Notes under the pieces: model-generated | What the model saw: only the letters and a program-made list of their open reading frames with translations | Databases searched by the model: none | What the model was told of the DNA's origin: nothing | Made by a program: the position numbers and the translations under genes | Shown: one piece after another, positions 34,537 to 42,955 of the stretch | How the letters are laid out: each line of letters starts with the position of its first letter | How positions within the stretch are numbered: the first letter of the stretch is position 1 | Origin: Mycobacterium sp. Aquia_213 | Lineage (GTDB): Bacteria; Actinomycetota; Actinomycetes; Mycobacteriales; Mycobacteriaceae | NCBI RefSeq assembly: GCF_026625985.1 | Contig: NZ_CP113116.1 | Coordinates: forward strand, 5,766,001-5,830,000 | Direction of reading: 5' to 3' | DNA: 64,000 nt

Positions 34537-36057
34537 CCGACGCCCGCCGGCCGGAGCAACCCCGGTGCGGTGCAGCCAGTCTTCGGGTCGCAGCCGCCAA
34601 GTCCGGCGCGCGTACTCCAGTTCGGTGTAGGGCCATTGGGTGACGATGCGGCCGCTTGGCGACCGAAAGTAGCTGTCGCATTTGGTCCAGATGGTGCGCT
34701 CCAAGTCGGCGGAAAGCAGGTCGTTGTACCGCTTTTCGGCCTCGGGACGCACATCGAGATAGCCGCCGCGGCGCGCCAGCCGGCTTACCCCGCTGGCCAC
34801 CAGTCGCGCGCCGGCCTCCAGGATGTAGACGATCGAGTTGCCGCCCTGGTTGGTGTTGGGTCCGTACAGCATGAAGAAATTCGGGAATCCGCCGACGGCC
34901 ACGCCCAGGTACGCGCTGGGATCCTCGCCCCACCGCTGGTGCAAGCGCTGTCCGCCGCTTCCGACCACGTCGATGCCCGACAGGTAGCGCGCCGTCTCGA
35001 ATCCGGTGGCCAGCACGACCGCGTCGACGTCGACGACGTCGCCCGCGGAGGTGACGACCGACGTCTCGGTGATCCGGTCGATGGGGTCGGTGACCAGCGT
35101 GACGTTGTCTTGCTGCAACGCCCGGTAGTAGTCGTCGCCGAGCAGCACCCGCTTGCAGCGGAACGGATAGTCCGGCGTCAGGGCGCGGCGCAGCCCCGCG
35201 TCGGCCACGGTGCGTTCCAAAAACGACGTGGCGATCTGGGTGCGCGCGGTGACGACCGGGTCGTCGGCGAAGGTCGCGGTGTTGTCGTGCTGGAATTTCC
35301 AGATCTGCCAGCGGGTGCGGGGCACCGCCAGCGGGTTATGCCGGAATTGCGCCAATTCGGTTGCGCTGTACGAGCGATCGTCTTTGGGAACCATCCACGG
35401 CGGGGTGCGCTGAAAAACCGTCACCTGCGCGGCGGTCTTCGCCAGTTCGGGAACAAGCTGTACTCCACTGGCGCCGGTGCCAATCACCGCCACCTTCTTG
35501 CCCGTCAGCGCAAGGTCGTGATCCCACTGTGCGGTGTGCATGACGAAGCCGCCGAATTCGCTCAGGCCGGCGATATCCGGAAGCTTCAACGAACCGAACA
35601 GCCCGACGGCGCAGACCACCACGTCGGCCGTCAGCGTGCTGGTGGCGCCGTCGCGTTCCAGCTGGCACTCCCAGCTCCAGGTAGCCGCATTCCATGCGGC
35701 GGAGCGCACTCTGGTCTCCAGCCGCAGGTGACGGCGCAGGTCGAAGTCGTCGGCCACCGATTCCAGGTAGGCGAGAATCTCGGGCTGCCGAGCATAGGTT
35801 CGGCTCCAGGATTTGTTGGGCGCGAACGAGAACGAGTACAGGTGGCTTTGGATGTCGCACGCGGCGCCGGGATAGGTATTGCGCCGCCAGGTGCCGCCGA
35901 CGCCGTCGCCGGCCTCCAGGATCACCAGGTCGTCGATGCCGGCCCGTCGCAGCGCCACCGCCGCACCCAGCCCGCCGAATCCCGCGCCGATGATCGCCAC
36001 CCTGGGCGAGCGTCGACGCCGGGTCGCCGCCCGGGCCCGGCCGAGCAGGTACTTCAC
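34486..36057 (-). CDS. Flavin-containing Baeyer-Villiger-type monooxygenase
   Basis: A 523-residue FAD/NADPH monooxygenase. The FAD motif GAGFGG is near residue 25, the NADPH motif GTGASG near 190, and the BVMO fingerprint FxGxxxHxxxW is met exactly by FGGFVMHTAQW between them. It should insert oxygen next to a ketone carbonyl. The start GTG at 36057 overlaps the stop of the upstream BVMO (GTGA), so the pair is co-translated. Its 3' end overlaps the ADH remnant. Confidence 0.9.
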   Translation of the reverse strand: MKYLLGRARAATRRRRSPRVAIIGAGFGGLGAAVALRRAGIDDLVILEAGDGVGGTWRRNTYPGAACDIQSHLYSFSFAPNKSWSRTYARQPEILAYLESVADDFDLRRHLRLETRVRSAAWNAATWSWECQLERDGATSTLTADVVVCAVGLFGSLKLPDIAGLSEFGGFVMHTAQWDHDLALTGKKVAVIGTGASGVQLVPELAKTAAQVTVFQRTPPWMVPKDDRSYSATELAQFRHNPLAVPRTRWQIWKFQHDNTATFADDPVVTARTQIATSFLERTVADAGLRRALTPDYPFRCKRVLLGDDYYRALQQDNVTLVTDPIDRITETSVVTSAGDVVDVDAVVLATGFETARYLSGIDVVGSGGQRLHQRWGEDPSAYLGVAVGGFPNFFMLYGPNTNQGGNSIVYILEAGARLVASGVSRLARRGGYLDVRPEAEKRYNDLLSADLERTIWTKCDSYFRSPSGRIVTQWPYTELEYARRTWRLRPEDWLHRTGVAPAGGRRLADTEIDYPADQFTGG

Positions 36058-37844
36058 CGCCCCGCCCCGCGAATGTCGAGGCCGGCCAAGTCTCCCTGGG
36101 CTCGCCAGGCCGCCAAGATGTCGGCGTATTCGGTTGGCGTGCCGAAGAAGAAACTGCCCTGGCGGGTCTTGGCATCGGCCTTGCCCTCGCGGTTGTAGTA
36201 ACCGGGCGTGCAGGTCTTGGCGCGCTCGGCGGTCGCGGTCGAGCGGGCGACCACCGTGTCGACCCAGGCGGCTTCGGCAGCCGGCGACGCCTCGACCTCG
36301 GTGGCGCCGTGTTCGAGGGCCCACGCGATGATCCAGGCGGCGTGGCTGGCTTGGACGTCCAGCAGGTACGGGAAGTTCACCGTCAGCCCCGCCTGAGAGA
36401 TACTTTCGATGAAGCAGTTCGGGAAACCGTTGGCGCACAAGCCCTGAAAGGTGCGCACGCCATCACCCCAGCGTTCGGTCAGGCTCACGCCGTCACGGCC
36501 GATCAGTTCGAAGCCGGTGCGACGGCTGTAGTCGGTGCCGACTTCGAAACCCGTTGCGAAGATCAGGCAGTCGAGTTGATAAGCCGCGCCGCCGACGACG
36601 ACGCCGGACTCGGTGATGCGCTCCACGCCGCGACCGTGAGTGTCGACCAGTGTCACGTTGTCGCGGTTGAAAGTTTGCAGATAGTCGTCATGGAAACAGG
36701 GGCGCTTGCAGAAGTAGCCGTACCAGGGTTTGAGCGCCTCGGCGGTGGCCCGGTCGGCCACGATCCCGTCGACTCGGGCCCGGATCTCCTCCATCTTGGC
36801 GAAGTCCGCGAGCTCGATGTCGCGGCCGCGCTGCTCCGGGTCCACCGACGCGTCGTCGTGACGCATCACCGGGAGCTTGCGGGTGATGCTCGTCCACGCG
36901 TCGGCGACGAGATCCTCGGGCGCTTGTCCACCGGCGGTCAGGATCTGAAAGTTCTGGATGCGCTCGCGTTGCCACCCCGGCTGTAATGTGTTGGCCCACT
37001 GCGGATCCGTGGCCGCATTCGCGCGCACGTCGACCGAGGAGGGCGTGCGCTGGAAGACATAAAGATGCCCTGCGGCGGCACCCAGATGCGGCACGCACTG
37101 GACCGCGGTCGCGCCGGTGCCGATGATCCCGACGCGCTGGCCGGTCAGGTTCTCCAGCTTCGCGCCGGTGTAGCCGTAATCCCACCGGCTGGTGTGGAAG
37201 GTGTGGCCGCGAAACGATCCGAGGCCGGGAATGCCGGGCAGTTTGGGTTTGGCTTGATACCCGTTTGCCATCGACACGAACTTGGCTCGCATCTCGTCGC
37301 CCCGGTTGGTGCGGATGACCCAGCGCGATTGCGTTGCATCCCAACGGATCTCCTGCACGTCGGTGCGCAGGAGCGCGTCGCGATACAGATCGTATTGCTG
37401 CGCGATCCGCTGGCAGTGCGCAAAGATCTCCGCGCCCTTGGCGTACTTTTCCACCGGGATGTAGCCGAGTTCCTCCAGCAGCGGGATGTACACGTAGGAC
37501 TCGACGTCGCAGGCGATCCCCGGATAGCGATTCCAGTACCAGGTGCCGCCGACGTCGGCGGCCCGGTCGATCAACCGCACGCTTTGCACGCCGAGCTCAC
37601 GCAGCCGCGCCCCCGTCAGTAACCCGCCGAAGCCGGCGCCCACGATCGCGACGTCGACCTCGTCGGTACGGGGCTCGCGGACGAATTCCTTGTCGACCCA
37701 AGGATCTTCGGCGAACCGGGCGAAGTCACCGGCGATCTCCACGTACTGGTCGATCCCGTCGGGCCGCAATCGGCGCGCGCGCTCTTCGGCGTACTTGCGC
37801 CGCAGCGCATCGACGTCGAACGCGTACCCGACAGTTTCGGTCAA
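36054..37844 (-). CDS. Flavin-containing Baeyer-Villiger monooxygenase
   Basis: A 596-residue BVMO with an N-terminal extension of about 65 residues before the FAD motif GAGFGG, the fingerprint FRGHTFHTSRW, and the NADPH motif GTGATA. It resembles cyclohexanone/cyclopentanone-type enzymes. The start is put at TTG 37844 because GGAG lies eight bases upstream and a promoter (TTGATA-16-TATAGA) predicts transcription from about 37866, downstream of the TTG at 37883 that a longest-frame rule would pick. It is the first gene of the tandem BVMO operon. Confidence 0.9.
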   Translation of the reverse strand: MTETVGYAFDVDALRRKYAEERARRLRPDGIDQYVEIAGDFARFAEDPWVDKEFVREPRTDEVDVAIVGAGFGGLLTGARLRELGVQSVRLIDRAADVGGTWYWNRYPGIACDVESYVYIPLLEELGYIPVEKYAKGAEIFAHCQRIAQQYDLYRDALLRTDVQEIRWDATQSRWVIRTNRGDEMRAKFVSMANGYQAKPKLPGIPGLGSFRGHTFHTSRWDYGYTGAKLENLTGQRVGIIGTGATAVQCVPHLGAAAGHLYVFQRTPSSVDVRANAATDPQWANTLQPGWQRERIQNFQILTAGGQAPEDLVADAWTSITRKLPVMRHDDASVDPEQRGRDIELADFAKMEEIRARVDGIVADRATAEALKPWYGYFCKRPCFHDDYLQTFNRDNVTLVDTHGRGVERITESGVVVGGAAYQLDCLIFATGFEVGTDYSRRTGFELIGRDGVSLTERWGDGVRTFQGLCANGFPNCFIESISQAGLTVNFPYLLDVQASHAAWIIAWALEHGATEVEASPAAEAAWVDTVVARSTATAERAKTCTPGYYNREGKADAKTRQGSFFFGTPTEYADILAAWRAQGDLAGLDIRGAGR

Positions 37845-37865
37845 GATCCCGACTCCGCTCTTCGG

Positions 37866-37901
37866 CGTCGACTCTATAATCAATCACTTGATCGTATCAA
37901 G
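37866..37901 (-). promoter_or_regulatory. BVMO promoter with palindromic operator on the -35
   Basis: On the minus strand -35 TTGATA and -10 TATAGA are 16 bp apart. The palindrome CTTGAT-N3-ATCAAG (37887-37901) covers the -35 element and also the stop codon of the upstream tetR gene. A dimeric regulator bound there would block RNA polymerase. The neighbouring TetR protein is the natural candidate. Confidence 0.7.
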
Positions 37902-38538
37902 GAGTTTCCGCATGCTCCTCGAACAAAGTGCCTCTGACCAGCACCTTCGCCGAGCTCAGTGCGGCGTGGTAGTCCGCCGGCGGCAGCGTGGCCGCCAACT
38001 CCGTCAGGCCGTAGACCAGCCCATAGATCGCCGCAACGACGGCCCGCGAATCCGGATGGTCACCCAGCTCGCCACGCTGACGGGCGTCCTCGACGACGCC
38101 CTCGATAATCTCGCGGAACGCCTCGAACCCGGGATTTCTCGATCGCCCGCGCGCCGTCCGCCGCGCGGCAACGGTTTCCGCCCGGATCGCGAACTCGAAC
38201 GCGGCCAGGTCCGGGTACTCACGCATCAATTGGCCGGATTCGTCGAGCACGGCTTCAATTCGGTCGACGATATTGCCGGGGCGTTGCGCGGCCCGGCGCA
38301 GCCGGGGCATCGCCGTGTCGGTTCTGGCCGCGATGGTCGCCTTGATCAGCTCGGACTTGTTCGGGAAGTAGTTGTACAGGCTGGCACTGGTCATGTTCGC
38401 CGTGCGGGCGATCTCACGGATCGTCGCCTTCGCGTAGCCCGCCTCGGCCACACATTTCATGGTCGCGACGATGATGCGCCGACGGGTCTGTTCACCACTG
38501 GCGCCGACGGGGCGGCCCAGCTGTGTCTTCGCGCGCAT
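37897..38538 (-). CDS. TetR/AcrR family regulator
   Basis: A 213-residue TetR regulator. The DNA-binding domain follows a TQLGRPVGASGEQTRRRI leader and includes AGYAKATIREIARTANMTSA and LYNYFPNKSEL. It lies directly upstream of the BVMO operon on the same strand, with the operator at its 3' end, and probably represses that operon. The start at 38538 follows AAGGGTGG. It is a close paralog of the TetR at 39314, sharing the leader, the DNA-binding helix and the AALSSAKVLVRGTLF tail. Confidence 0.92.
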   Translation of the reverse strand: MRAKTQLGRPVGASGEQTRRRIIVATMKCVAEAGYAKATIREIARTANMTSASLYNYFPNKSELIKATIAARTDTAMPRLRRAAQRPGNIVDRIEAVLDESGQLMREYPDLAAFEFAIRAETVAARRTARGRSRNPGFEAFREIIEGVVEDARQRGELGDHPDSRAVVAAIYGLVYGLTELAATLPPADYHAALSSAKVLVRGTLFEEHAETP

Positions 38539-38618
38539 AGTTGCCCACCCTTCGACCGCGGGCGCAGTACATCGTCGAATATATTTGACCGACCATGCAA
38601 TTCCGGAGGTGAGCGGCC

Positions 38619-39317
38619 GTGAACCTCGCGTTGGGGGAATTCTCGCGCGCAATCGACTTGGCCGGTGTGTTCGTCAATGCCGTGCTGGGCGGCGTCGTGG
38701 CCCGCGAATTCCGCATGGATCCAGTGGGATTCGTCGCGCTCGCGATCCTGTCGGGACTCGGCGGCGGCTTGATTCGCGACACGCTGTTGCAACACGGGCC
38801 GCCGGTGGCATTGACGGACTCGCTCTACGTCCTGGTCGCCCTGGCGGGCGCGGCGATCGCATTCTTGATACCGCTGCGCGCCCGGCTTTGGTCGCTGCTC
38901 TATCCGGTTGTCGACGCGCTGGCGCTGGGCACCTGGGCGGTGGCCGGCGCGGAGAAGACCTTGGGAGCCGGATTGTCTTGGCTCCCAGCGATTTTGCTCG
39001 GCACGATCAGCGCCGTCGGCGGCGGGGCGCTGCGTGACCTGGCGGTGAACCGCACTCCGGCGATCTTCGGCGGCAACACCCTTTACGCGACGCCCGCGGT
39101 GGCGGCCAGCGGCACCGTGGTGCTGCTCTCCCGTTACGGTCTTGCGCCGCTGGGCGAGTTGGCGGGAATTGCCGTCGGCTCGGGCCTGTGCCTGCTGGCC
39201 AGATGGCGCGGCTGGCGGCTCGGCGAGAGCTTGACCGCGGACTACTACCTGACTCGGCGCAAGCGGACGTGGCGCATCCGGATCGGCACGCGAGCACGCC
39301 GCCGCCACGACCAGTGA
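38619..39317 (+). CDS. TRIC-family (UPF0126) cation channel protein
   Basis: A 232-residue membrane protein with about seven hydrophobic segments. The duplicated TRIC signature GGG-xx-RD occurs as GLGGGLIRDTLL and AVGGGALRDLAV. Bacterial members form trimeric K+-permeable channels. The GTG start at 38619 has GGAGG upstream. The 3' end overlaps the following TetR gene (GTGA), so that regulator is translationally coupled. It is flanked by two paralogous TetR genes. Confidence 0.9.
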   Translation: MNLALGEFSRAIDLAGVFVNAVLGGVVAREFRMDPVGFVALAILSGLGGGLIRDTLLQHGPPVALTDSLYVLVALAGAAIAFLIPLRARLWSLLYPVVDALALGTWAVAGAEKTLGAGLSWLPAILLGTISAVGGGALRDLAVNRTPAIFGGNTLYATPAVAASGTVVLLSRYGLAPLGELAGIAVGSGLCLLARWRGWRLGESLTADYYLTRRKRTWRIRIGTRARRRHDQ

Positions 39318-39922
39318 CTCAGCTCGGCCGCCCGGTGGGGGCGGACAGCGAGGAGACCCGCCGCCGGATCATCACCGCCGCAATGCGCTGCGTGGCCGAG
39401 GTCGGCTACTCGCAGGCGTCCATCCGTGAGATTGCCCGGGCCGCCGACATGACCAGCGGCAGCCTGTATCACTACTTTTCGAACAAGTCCGAACTGTTGC
39501 ACGCGACCGGCGAGGAGATCGAGGAGATCGTGCTACCGCGGCTGCGTGCGGCCGCCGGGCGGCACGAGCACGTCTTCGATCGACTCGACGCGGTGCTCGA
39601 CGAGTCGACTCGGCTGGTCCGCGACTTTCCGTACCTGACCGGTTTCCTGCGGGCGCTGCGCGCCGCCGGCACGGCGGAATCTCCCGGATCCAGGGCGTTG
39701 CACGACGTCGTCTTCGAGATCGTCGCCGACGCCGCGCAAAGCGGAACACTGTCCGGCGAGACCAACACCAGGTCGACGGTCGAGGCGATCTGCGCGCTGA
39801 CCCGGGGACTGTCGGAGCAGGCGGACAGCCTGGCTCCGCAGACCTACCAAGCCGCGCTGGGTTCAGCCAAAAGCCTGATCCGGGGAACGCTGTTCACGCA
39901 GCGCGTCGCCGAGCGTCCATAG
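39314..39922 (+). CDS. TetR/AcrR family regulator
   Basis: A 202-residue TetR protein. The leader TQLGRPVGADSEETRRRI and helix VGYSQASIREIARAADMTSG are close to those of the TetR at 37897-38538, and the tail AALGSAKSLIRGTLF also matches. The GTG start overlaps the TRIC stop by four bases, indicating coupling to the channel gene. The longer ORF from 39188 lies inside the TRIC gene and is rejected. Its target is unknown; it may share operator preference with its paralog. Its 3' end overlaps the DUF417 gene by 60 bp. Confidence 0.92.
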   Translation: MTQLGRPVGADSEETRRRIITAAMRCVAEVGYSQASIREIARAADMTSGSLYHYFSNKSELLHATGEEIEEIVLPRLRAAAGRHEHVFDRLDAVLDESTRLVRDFPYLTGFLRALRAAGTAESPGSRALHDVVFEIVADAAQSGTLSGETNTRSTVEAICALTRGLSEQADSLAPQTYQAALGSAKSLIRGTLFTQRVAERP

Positions 39923-40372
39923 CGCCACCCCGATCAGCACCAGGTCCTTGAGCAGGAACTGGCCCGGCAACGCCGACAGCACCGGCAATCCGGCGGCGTG
40001 GGTCGAGACCACGCCGGGAGTGGTGAACAAAAAGCTCAGCGTCCCCAGGAACAGCACCACCGCCAACGCGCTGCCGATCGCCGACACGCGTGGCCATACC
40101 GGGCGCAGCGCAATGAGAAGGGCGGCAACGATTTCCATCGTCCCCAGCCCGCGGGCGACGGTCGTGACGCTAAAGACGTCGTAGACCCAGCTCATCAGCG
40201 GGTTGTGTTCGATCAGCACGCGGGATTCCATCTTCACGTACTTGCCGAACCCGATCCAGGCCAGGACGACGACCAGGCCATAACGACTGATCAGATGGCC
40301 CAGCAGGATCAGCGAATCCGACAAGGAATGCGTTGCGTTGGTAAAGGTACGACTGATCATCGAGCCGGTCAT
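39863..40372 (-). CDS. DUF417/YkgB-like membrane protein
   Basis: A 169-residue protein with four hydrophobic segments, resembling the DUF417 family (YkgB, RclC). The segment LAWIGFGKYVKMESRVLIEH and the following LMSWVYDVFS are typical of the family. RclC-type proteins are linked to reactive chlorine resistance, but that role is not shown here. The ATG start is at 40372. Its 3' end overlaps the tetR gene by 60 bp, a large convergent overlap. Confidence 0.82.
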   Translation of the reverse strand: MTGSMISRTFTNATHSLSDSLILLGHLISRYGLVVVLAWIGFGKYVKMESRVLIEHNPLMSWVYDVFSVTTVARGLGTMEIVAALLIALRPVWPRVSAIGSALAVVLFLGTLSFLFTTPGVVSTHAAGLPVLSALPGQFLLKDLVLIGVALWTLGDALREQRSPDQAFG

Positions 40373-40445
40373 TGCGGGAAGTCCTTCGGCAGGCGGGGCT
40401 GGCTATCCGAAGGATTCACGATTCACGCCCCGAGGGCGTTCAGTA

Positions 40446-40916
40446 TCAGCCGGCGTAGCGATCGCGCAGCTTGGTCAGCGTCGCTTCGATACCCGACGCG
40501 TTGCCCTTAGCGAACCCCATCCGCTCGTAGTACTTCAGTTTCTTCTTCAACGCACCCGCGTCGCGGTAGTCGAACGTCTCGGTGACCCGAGTCAGGGTCG
40601 GTGAGAGCGACTCGAATTTCCAGCGCCAGCGATGACCCAGCGGATGGCGCCATTCGATCAATTCGTGCGGCTTCAGCTCGGTCACGGTGCTGGTGATGCG
40701 GTACGGCACGCCCAGCATCTTCATGCTCGTGCAGAACTTCGACCCGACGACCAAGGCCTCCGGCACTTTGATGTTGCCCTGGACGGTGCCCGATCCGTCC
40801 AGCTCGGAATGCCGCCGGGGATCGGCCGCCCACTCGTAAAGTTCCGCGGCCGGCGCGGCCACATCAACCGACCTGCTTACCTGCTGGGGGCCCGCGTCGA
40901 CGATGACGACGGTCAT
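40446..40916 (-). CDS. SRPBCC family protein
   Basis: A 156-residue START-like ligand-binding domain. It has VSRSVDVAAPAAELYEWAAD at the N-terminus, GTVQGNIKVPEALVVGSKF, a WRWKFESLSPTLTRVTETFD strand pair and a long C-terminal helix. The start at 40916 is set by GGAAGGAGA. It lies between the DUF417 and LysR genes, on the same strand as both. A separate promoter is likely. The ligand is unknown. Confidence 0.87.
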   Translation of the reverse strand: MTVVIVDAGPQQVSRSVDVAAPAAELYEWAADPRRHSELDGSGTVQGNIKVPEALVVGSKFCTSMKMLGVPYRITSTVTELKPHELIEWRHPLGHRWRWKFESLSPTLTRVTETFDYRDAGALKKKLKYYERMGFAKGNASGIEATLTKLRDRYAG

Positions 40917-40953
40917 GATGTCTCCTTCCACCTACCGGGCAGCGTAGCCCCGG

Positions 40954-41916
40954 CTACTGCGGCTCCGGAATATTCGGATCCCACACGGGTGAGGACGCGA
41001 AGCGCGCCGGCCACAATCCGGATTTGGTCAGCCGGGCGACCTCTTCGCGCAGCACAATCCCGATCTTCGTCGCGAACTCGCGCGGCAGTTCCAGCGCCGC
41101 GGTCGTACCGACTCCGAGCTGATGGTTGATCTCGGGCTCGCAGATCGGCGCGCTGCGCAGCCGCCCGGCTTCGACCTCGGCGCCACATGCCGCCGGTGGC
41201 AGCACCGCATATCCCAGGCCCGCCTCGACCAGCTGCTTGCAGACTTCCAGCGAATCCGTCGAAAATCGCGCTGTGATGGCAACTTTCATGCGCAGCGCGG
41301 TGTTCTCCAAGGTGTTTCGAATCCCGGTCTGAGCACTGGGCATGACGAGCGACAACGCGGCCAGGTCGGTGAAGCGCACCGGGCTCGCCGGCGAGAGATC
41401 CGATGCGGGCCCGCCGACAAGCACGAGGTCCTCGACGACGAGATTGCGATAGAACAACCGGTCGTCGGAGACCGGATTGATGACCGCAAGGTCGACCGCA
41501 CGCTTGAGCATGCGCTGCATCAAGTCGTCGGTCTCGGCGACGGCGACATGAAAGTGCACGTTCGGGAACGCCGCGCCAAGGCTGGCCAACAGCGGCGCGG
41601 CCAGCACCCGTGCGGCGGTGGGCACCATGCCGAACAGCAGTCCGCGCTCGATACGCGCCAGCGGTGATCCGGCGTATCGGACGGCGAGCTCCAGTTGACG
41701 CAGCGGCGCGGCCGTCGACGACCGCAGGCGTTCGCCCTCTTCGGTGAGGTGCACGCCGCGGCGGGTCCGCTCGAACAGCGTGATGCCCAGGTCCTCCTCG
41801 AGTAGCCGGATCTGACGGCTCAACGCGGGCTGGGCGATGCCCAGCACCGTGGCCGCGCGCGAGATCGAGCCTTCCTCCGCGATCCGCAGGAAGTACTTGA
41901 GCCGGTGGGTATCCAT
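40954..41916 (-). CDS. LysR-type transcription regulator
   Basis: A 320-residue LysR protein. The winged helix-turn-helix spans residues about 1-60 (LKYFLRIAEEGSISRAA, then GIAQPALSRQIRLLEED), followed by the linker and substrate-binding domain. It is divergent from the SDR-sulfotransferase cluster across 150 bp, which contains a perfect T-N11-A site. It is therefore the likely activator of that cluster. Length is typical of the family. Confidence 0.93.
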   Translation of the reverse strand: MDTHRLKYFLRIAEEGSISRAATVLGIAQPALSRQIRLLEEDLGITLFERTRRGVHLTEEGERLRSSTAAPLRQLELAVRYAGSPLARIERGLLFGMVPTAARVLAAPLLASLGAAFPNVHFHVAVAETDDLMQRMLKRAVDLAVINPVSDDRLFYRNLVVEDLVLVGGPASDLSPASPVRFTDLAALSLVMPSAQTGIRNTLENTALRMKVAITARFSTDSLEVCKQLVEAGLGYAVLPPAACGAEVEAGRLRSAPICEPEINHQLGVGTTAALELPREFATKIGIVLREEVARLTKSGLWPARFASSPVWDPNIPEPQ

Positions 41917-41929
41917 CGCTTCCAGATCT

Positions 41930-41958
41930 ACCAGTCATACAAAACTGGCATGACTGGT
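41930..41958. promoter_or_regulatory. LysR-type T-N11-A operator
   Basis: ACCAGTCAT (41930-41938) and ATGACTGGT (41950-41958) are perfect 9-bp inverted arms with an 11-bp centre. The left arm ends in T and the right begins with A, as in the classical LTTR box. A second nested pair, CCAGT/ACTGG, lies at 41931-41948. It is 14 bp upstream of the lysR start codon. Confidence 0.85.
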
Positions 41959-42066
41959 TTCCCGAATTGGTATTACCTCACGCCCCCGATCCGGTCATAT
42001 CGTCGGCGATGTAGGCATGGCGGGCTGATGCGATGCCGTGCGGGTCTGACTGGGAGGTCGGCTTTA

Positions 42067-42951
42067 ATGCAAAACGAGACGCTGCAAGACGAACAGGACT
42101 GGGTGCAGTTACTGGGGCTGGACCGGCTGCCCGAGCACATCATCGGCAAGCGGGTCACCGAGCTGATGGACCTGTCCGGCAAGAAAGCGTTCGTCACCGG
42201 CGCCGGGGGCGACGGCCTGGGCCAAGCGATCGCGAACCGGCTGGCCGGCTGCGGCGCCGACGTGGCGCTGATCGGCCGGACTTTCGAGAAGGTGGAGCGT
42301 CGTGCCAAGGAGGTCGAGCAGCGCTGGGGTGTGCGGGCCATCCCGGTCAAAGCCGACATGTCCGACTGGGACGAGGTGCACGGCGCGGTCGCGCAGGCGC
42401 ACGACGAACTCGGTGGCCTGGACATCATGGTGAACAATCCGGTGATGGTCGCGGCCGGCCCCTTTGAGAAGCAGACCAAAGAGGAAATCGACTACACCGT
42501 GCTGGGCAGCCTCACGATGATGATGTACGGGGCGCACGCCGCGCTGCAGTACCTGCTGCCGCAGGGCTCGGGAAAGATCATCAACATCGGATCGGTCGGC
42601 GGCCGCATTCAGCAACGCGGCCTGGTCGTCTACAACTCGTGCAAGGCCGGGGTCATCGGGTTCACCCGCAACCTCGCCCACGAGGTCGCCCTGCGGGGCG
42701 TCAATGTCCTGGGCGTGGCCCCGGGCATCATGATCAAACCCGAGATGCGGCAGTACCTGCTCGATCCGCAGGACGACAAGCATCGCGCCGGCCGCGGCGC
42801 CATCCACGAGGCGATCACCAACCAGGTTCAACTGGGGCGGGCCTCACTGCCCGAGGAAGCCGCCAACATGGTCGCGTTCCTGGCCTCGGAGGCCGCCGAC
42901 TACATGTGCGGCCAGACCATCGATGTCGCCGGCGGCCAGTGGATGGGTTAA
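42067..42951 (+). CDS. Short-chain dehydrogenase/reductase
   Basis: A 294-residue SDR with a 38-residue N-terminal extension before the cofactor motif TGAGGDGLG. The active site reads YNSCK, and INIGSVGG carries the serine. The asparagine motif is NNPVM instead of NNAG. The start at 42067 follows GGGAGGTC; the longer frame begins inside the lysR promoter. It is the first gene of a five-gene run likely controlled by the divergent LysR protein. The substrate is unknown. Confidence 0.88.
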   Translation: MQNETLQDEQDWVQLLGLDRLPEHIIGKRVTELMDLSGKKAFVTGAGGDGLGQAIANRLAGCGADVALIGRTFEKVERRAKEVEQRWGVRAIPVKADMSDWDEVHGAVAQAHDELGGLDIMVNNPVMVAAGPFEKQTKEEIDYTVLGSLTMMMYGAHAALQYLLPQGSGKIINIGSVGGRIQQRGLVVYNSCKAGVIGFTRNLAHEVALRGVNVLGVAPGIMIKPEMRQYLLDPQDDKHRAGRGAIHEAITNQVQLGRASLPEEAANMVAFLASEAADYMCGQTIDVAGGQWMG

Positions 42952-42955
42952 CATC

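Noticed and set aside
38619..39317. TRIC gene as a possible mobile insertion between two TetR genes
   Set aside because: No target duplications or terminal repeats flank it; the paralogous regulators are better explained by local gene duplication.
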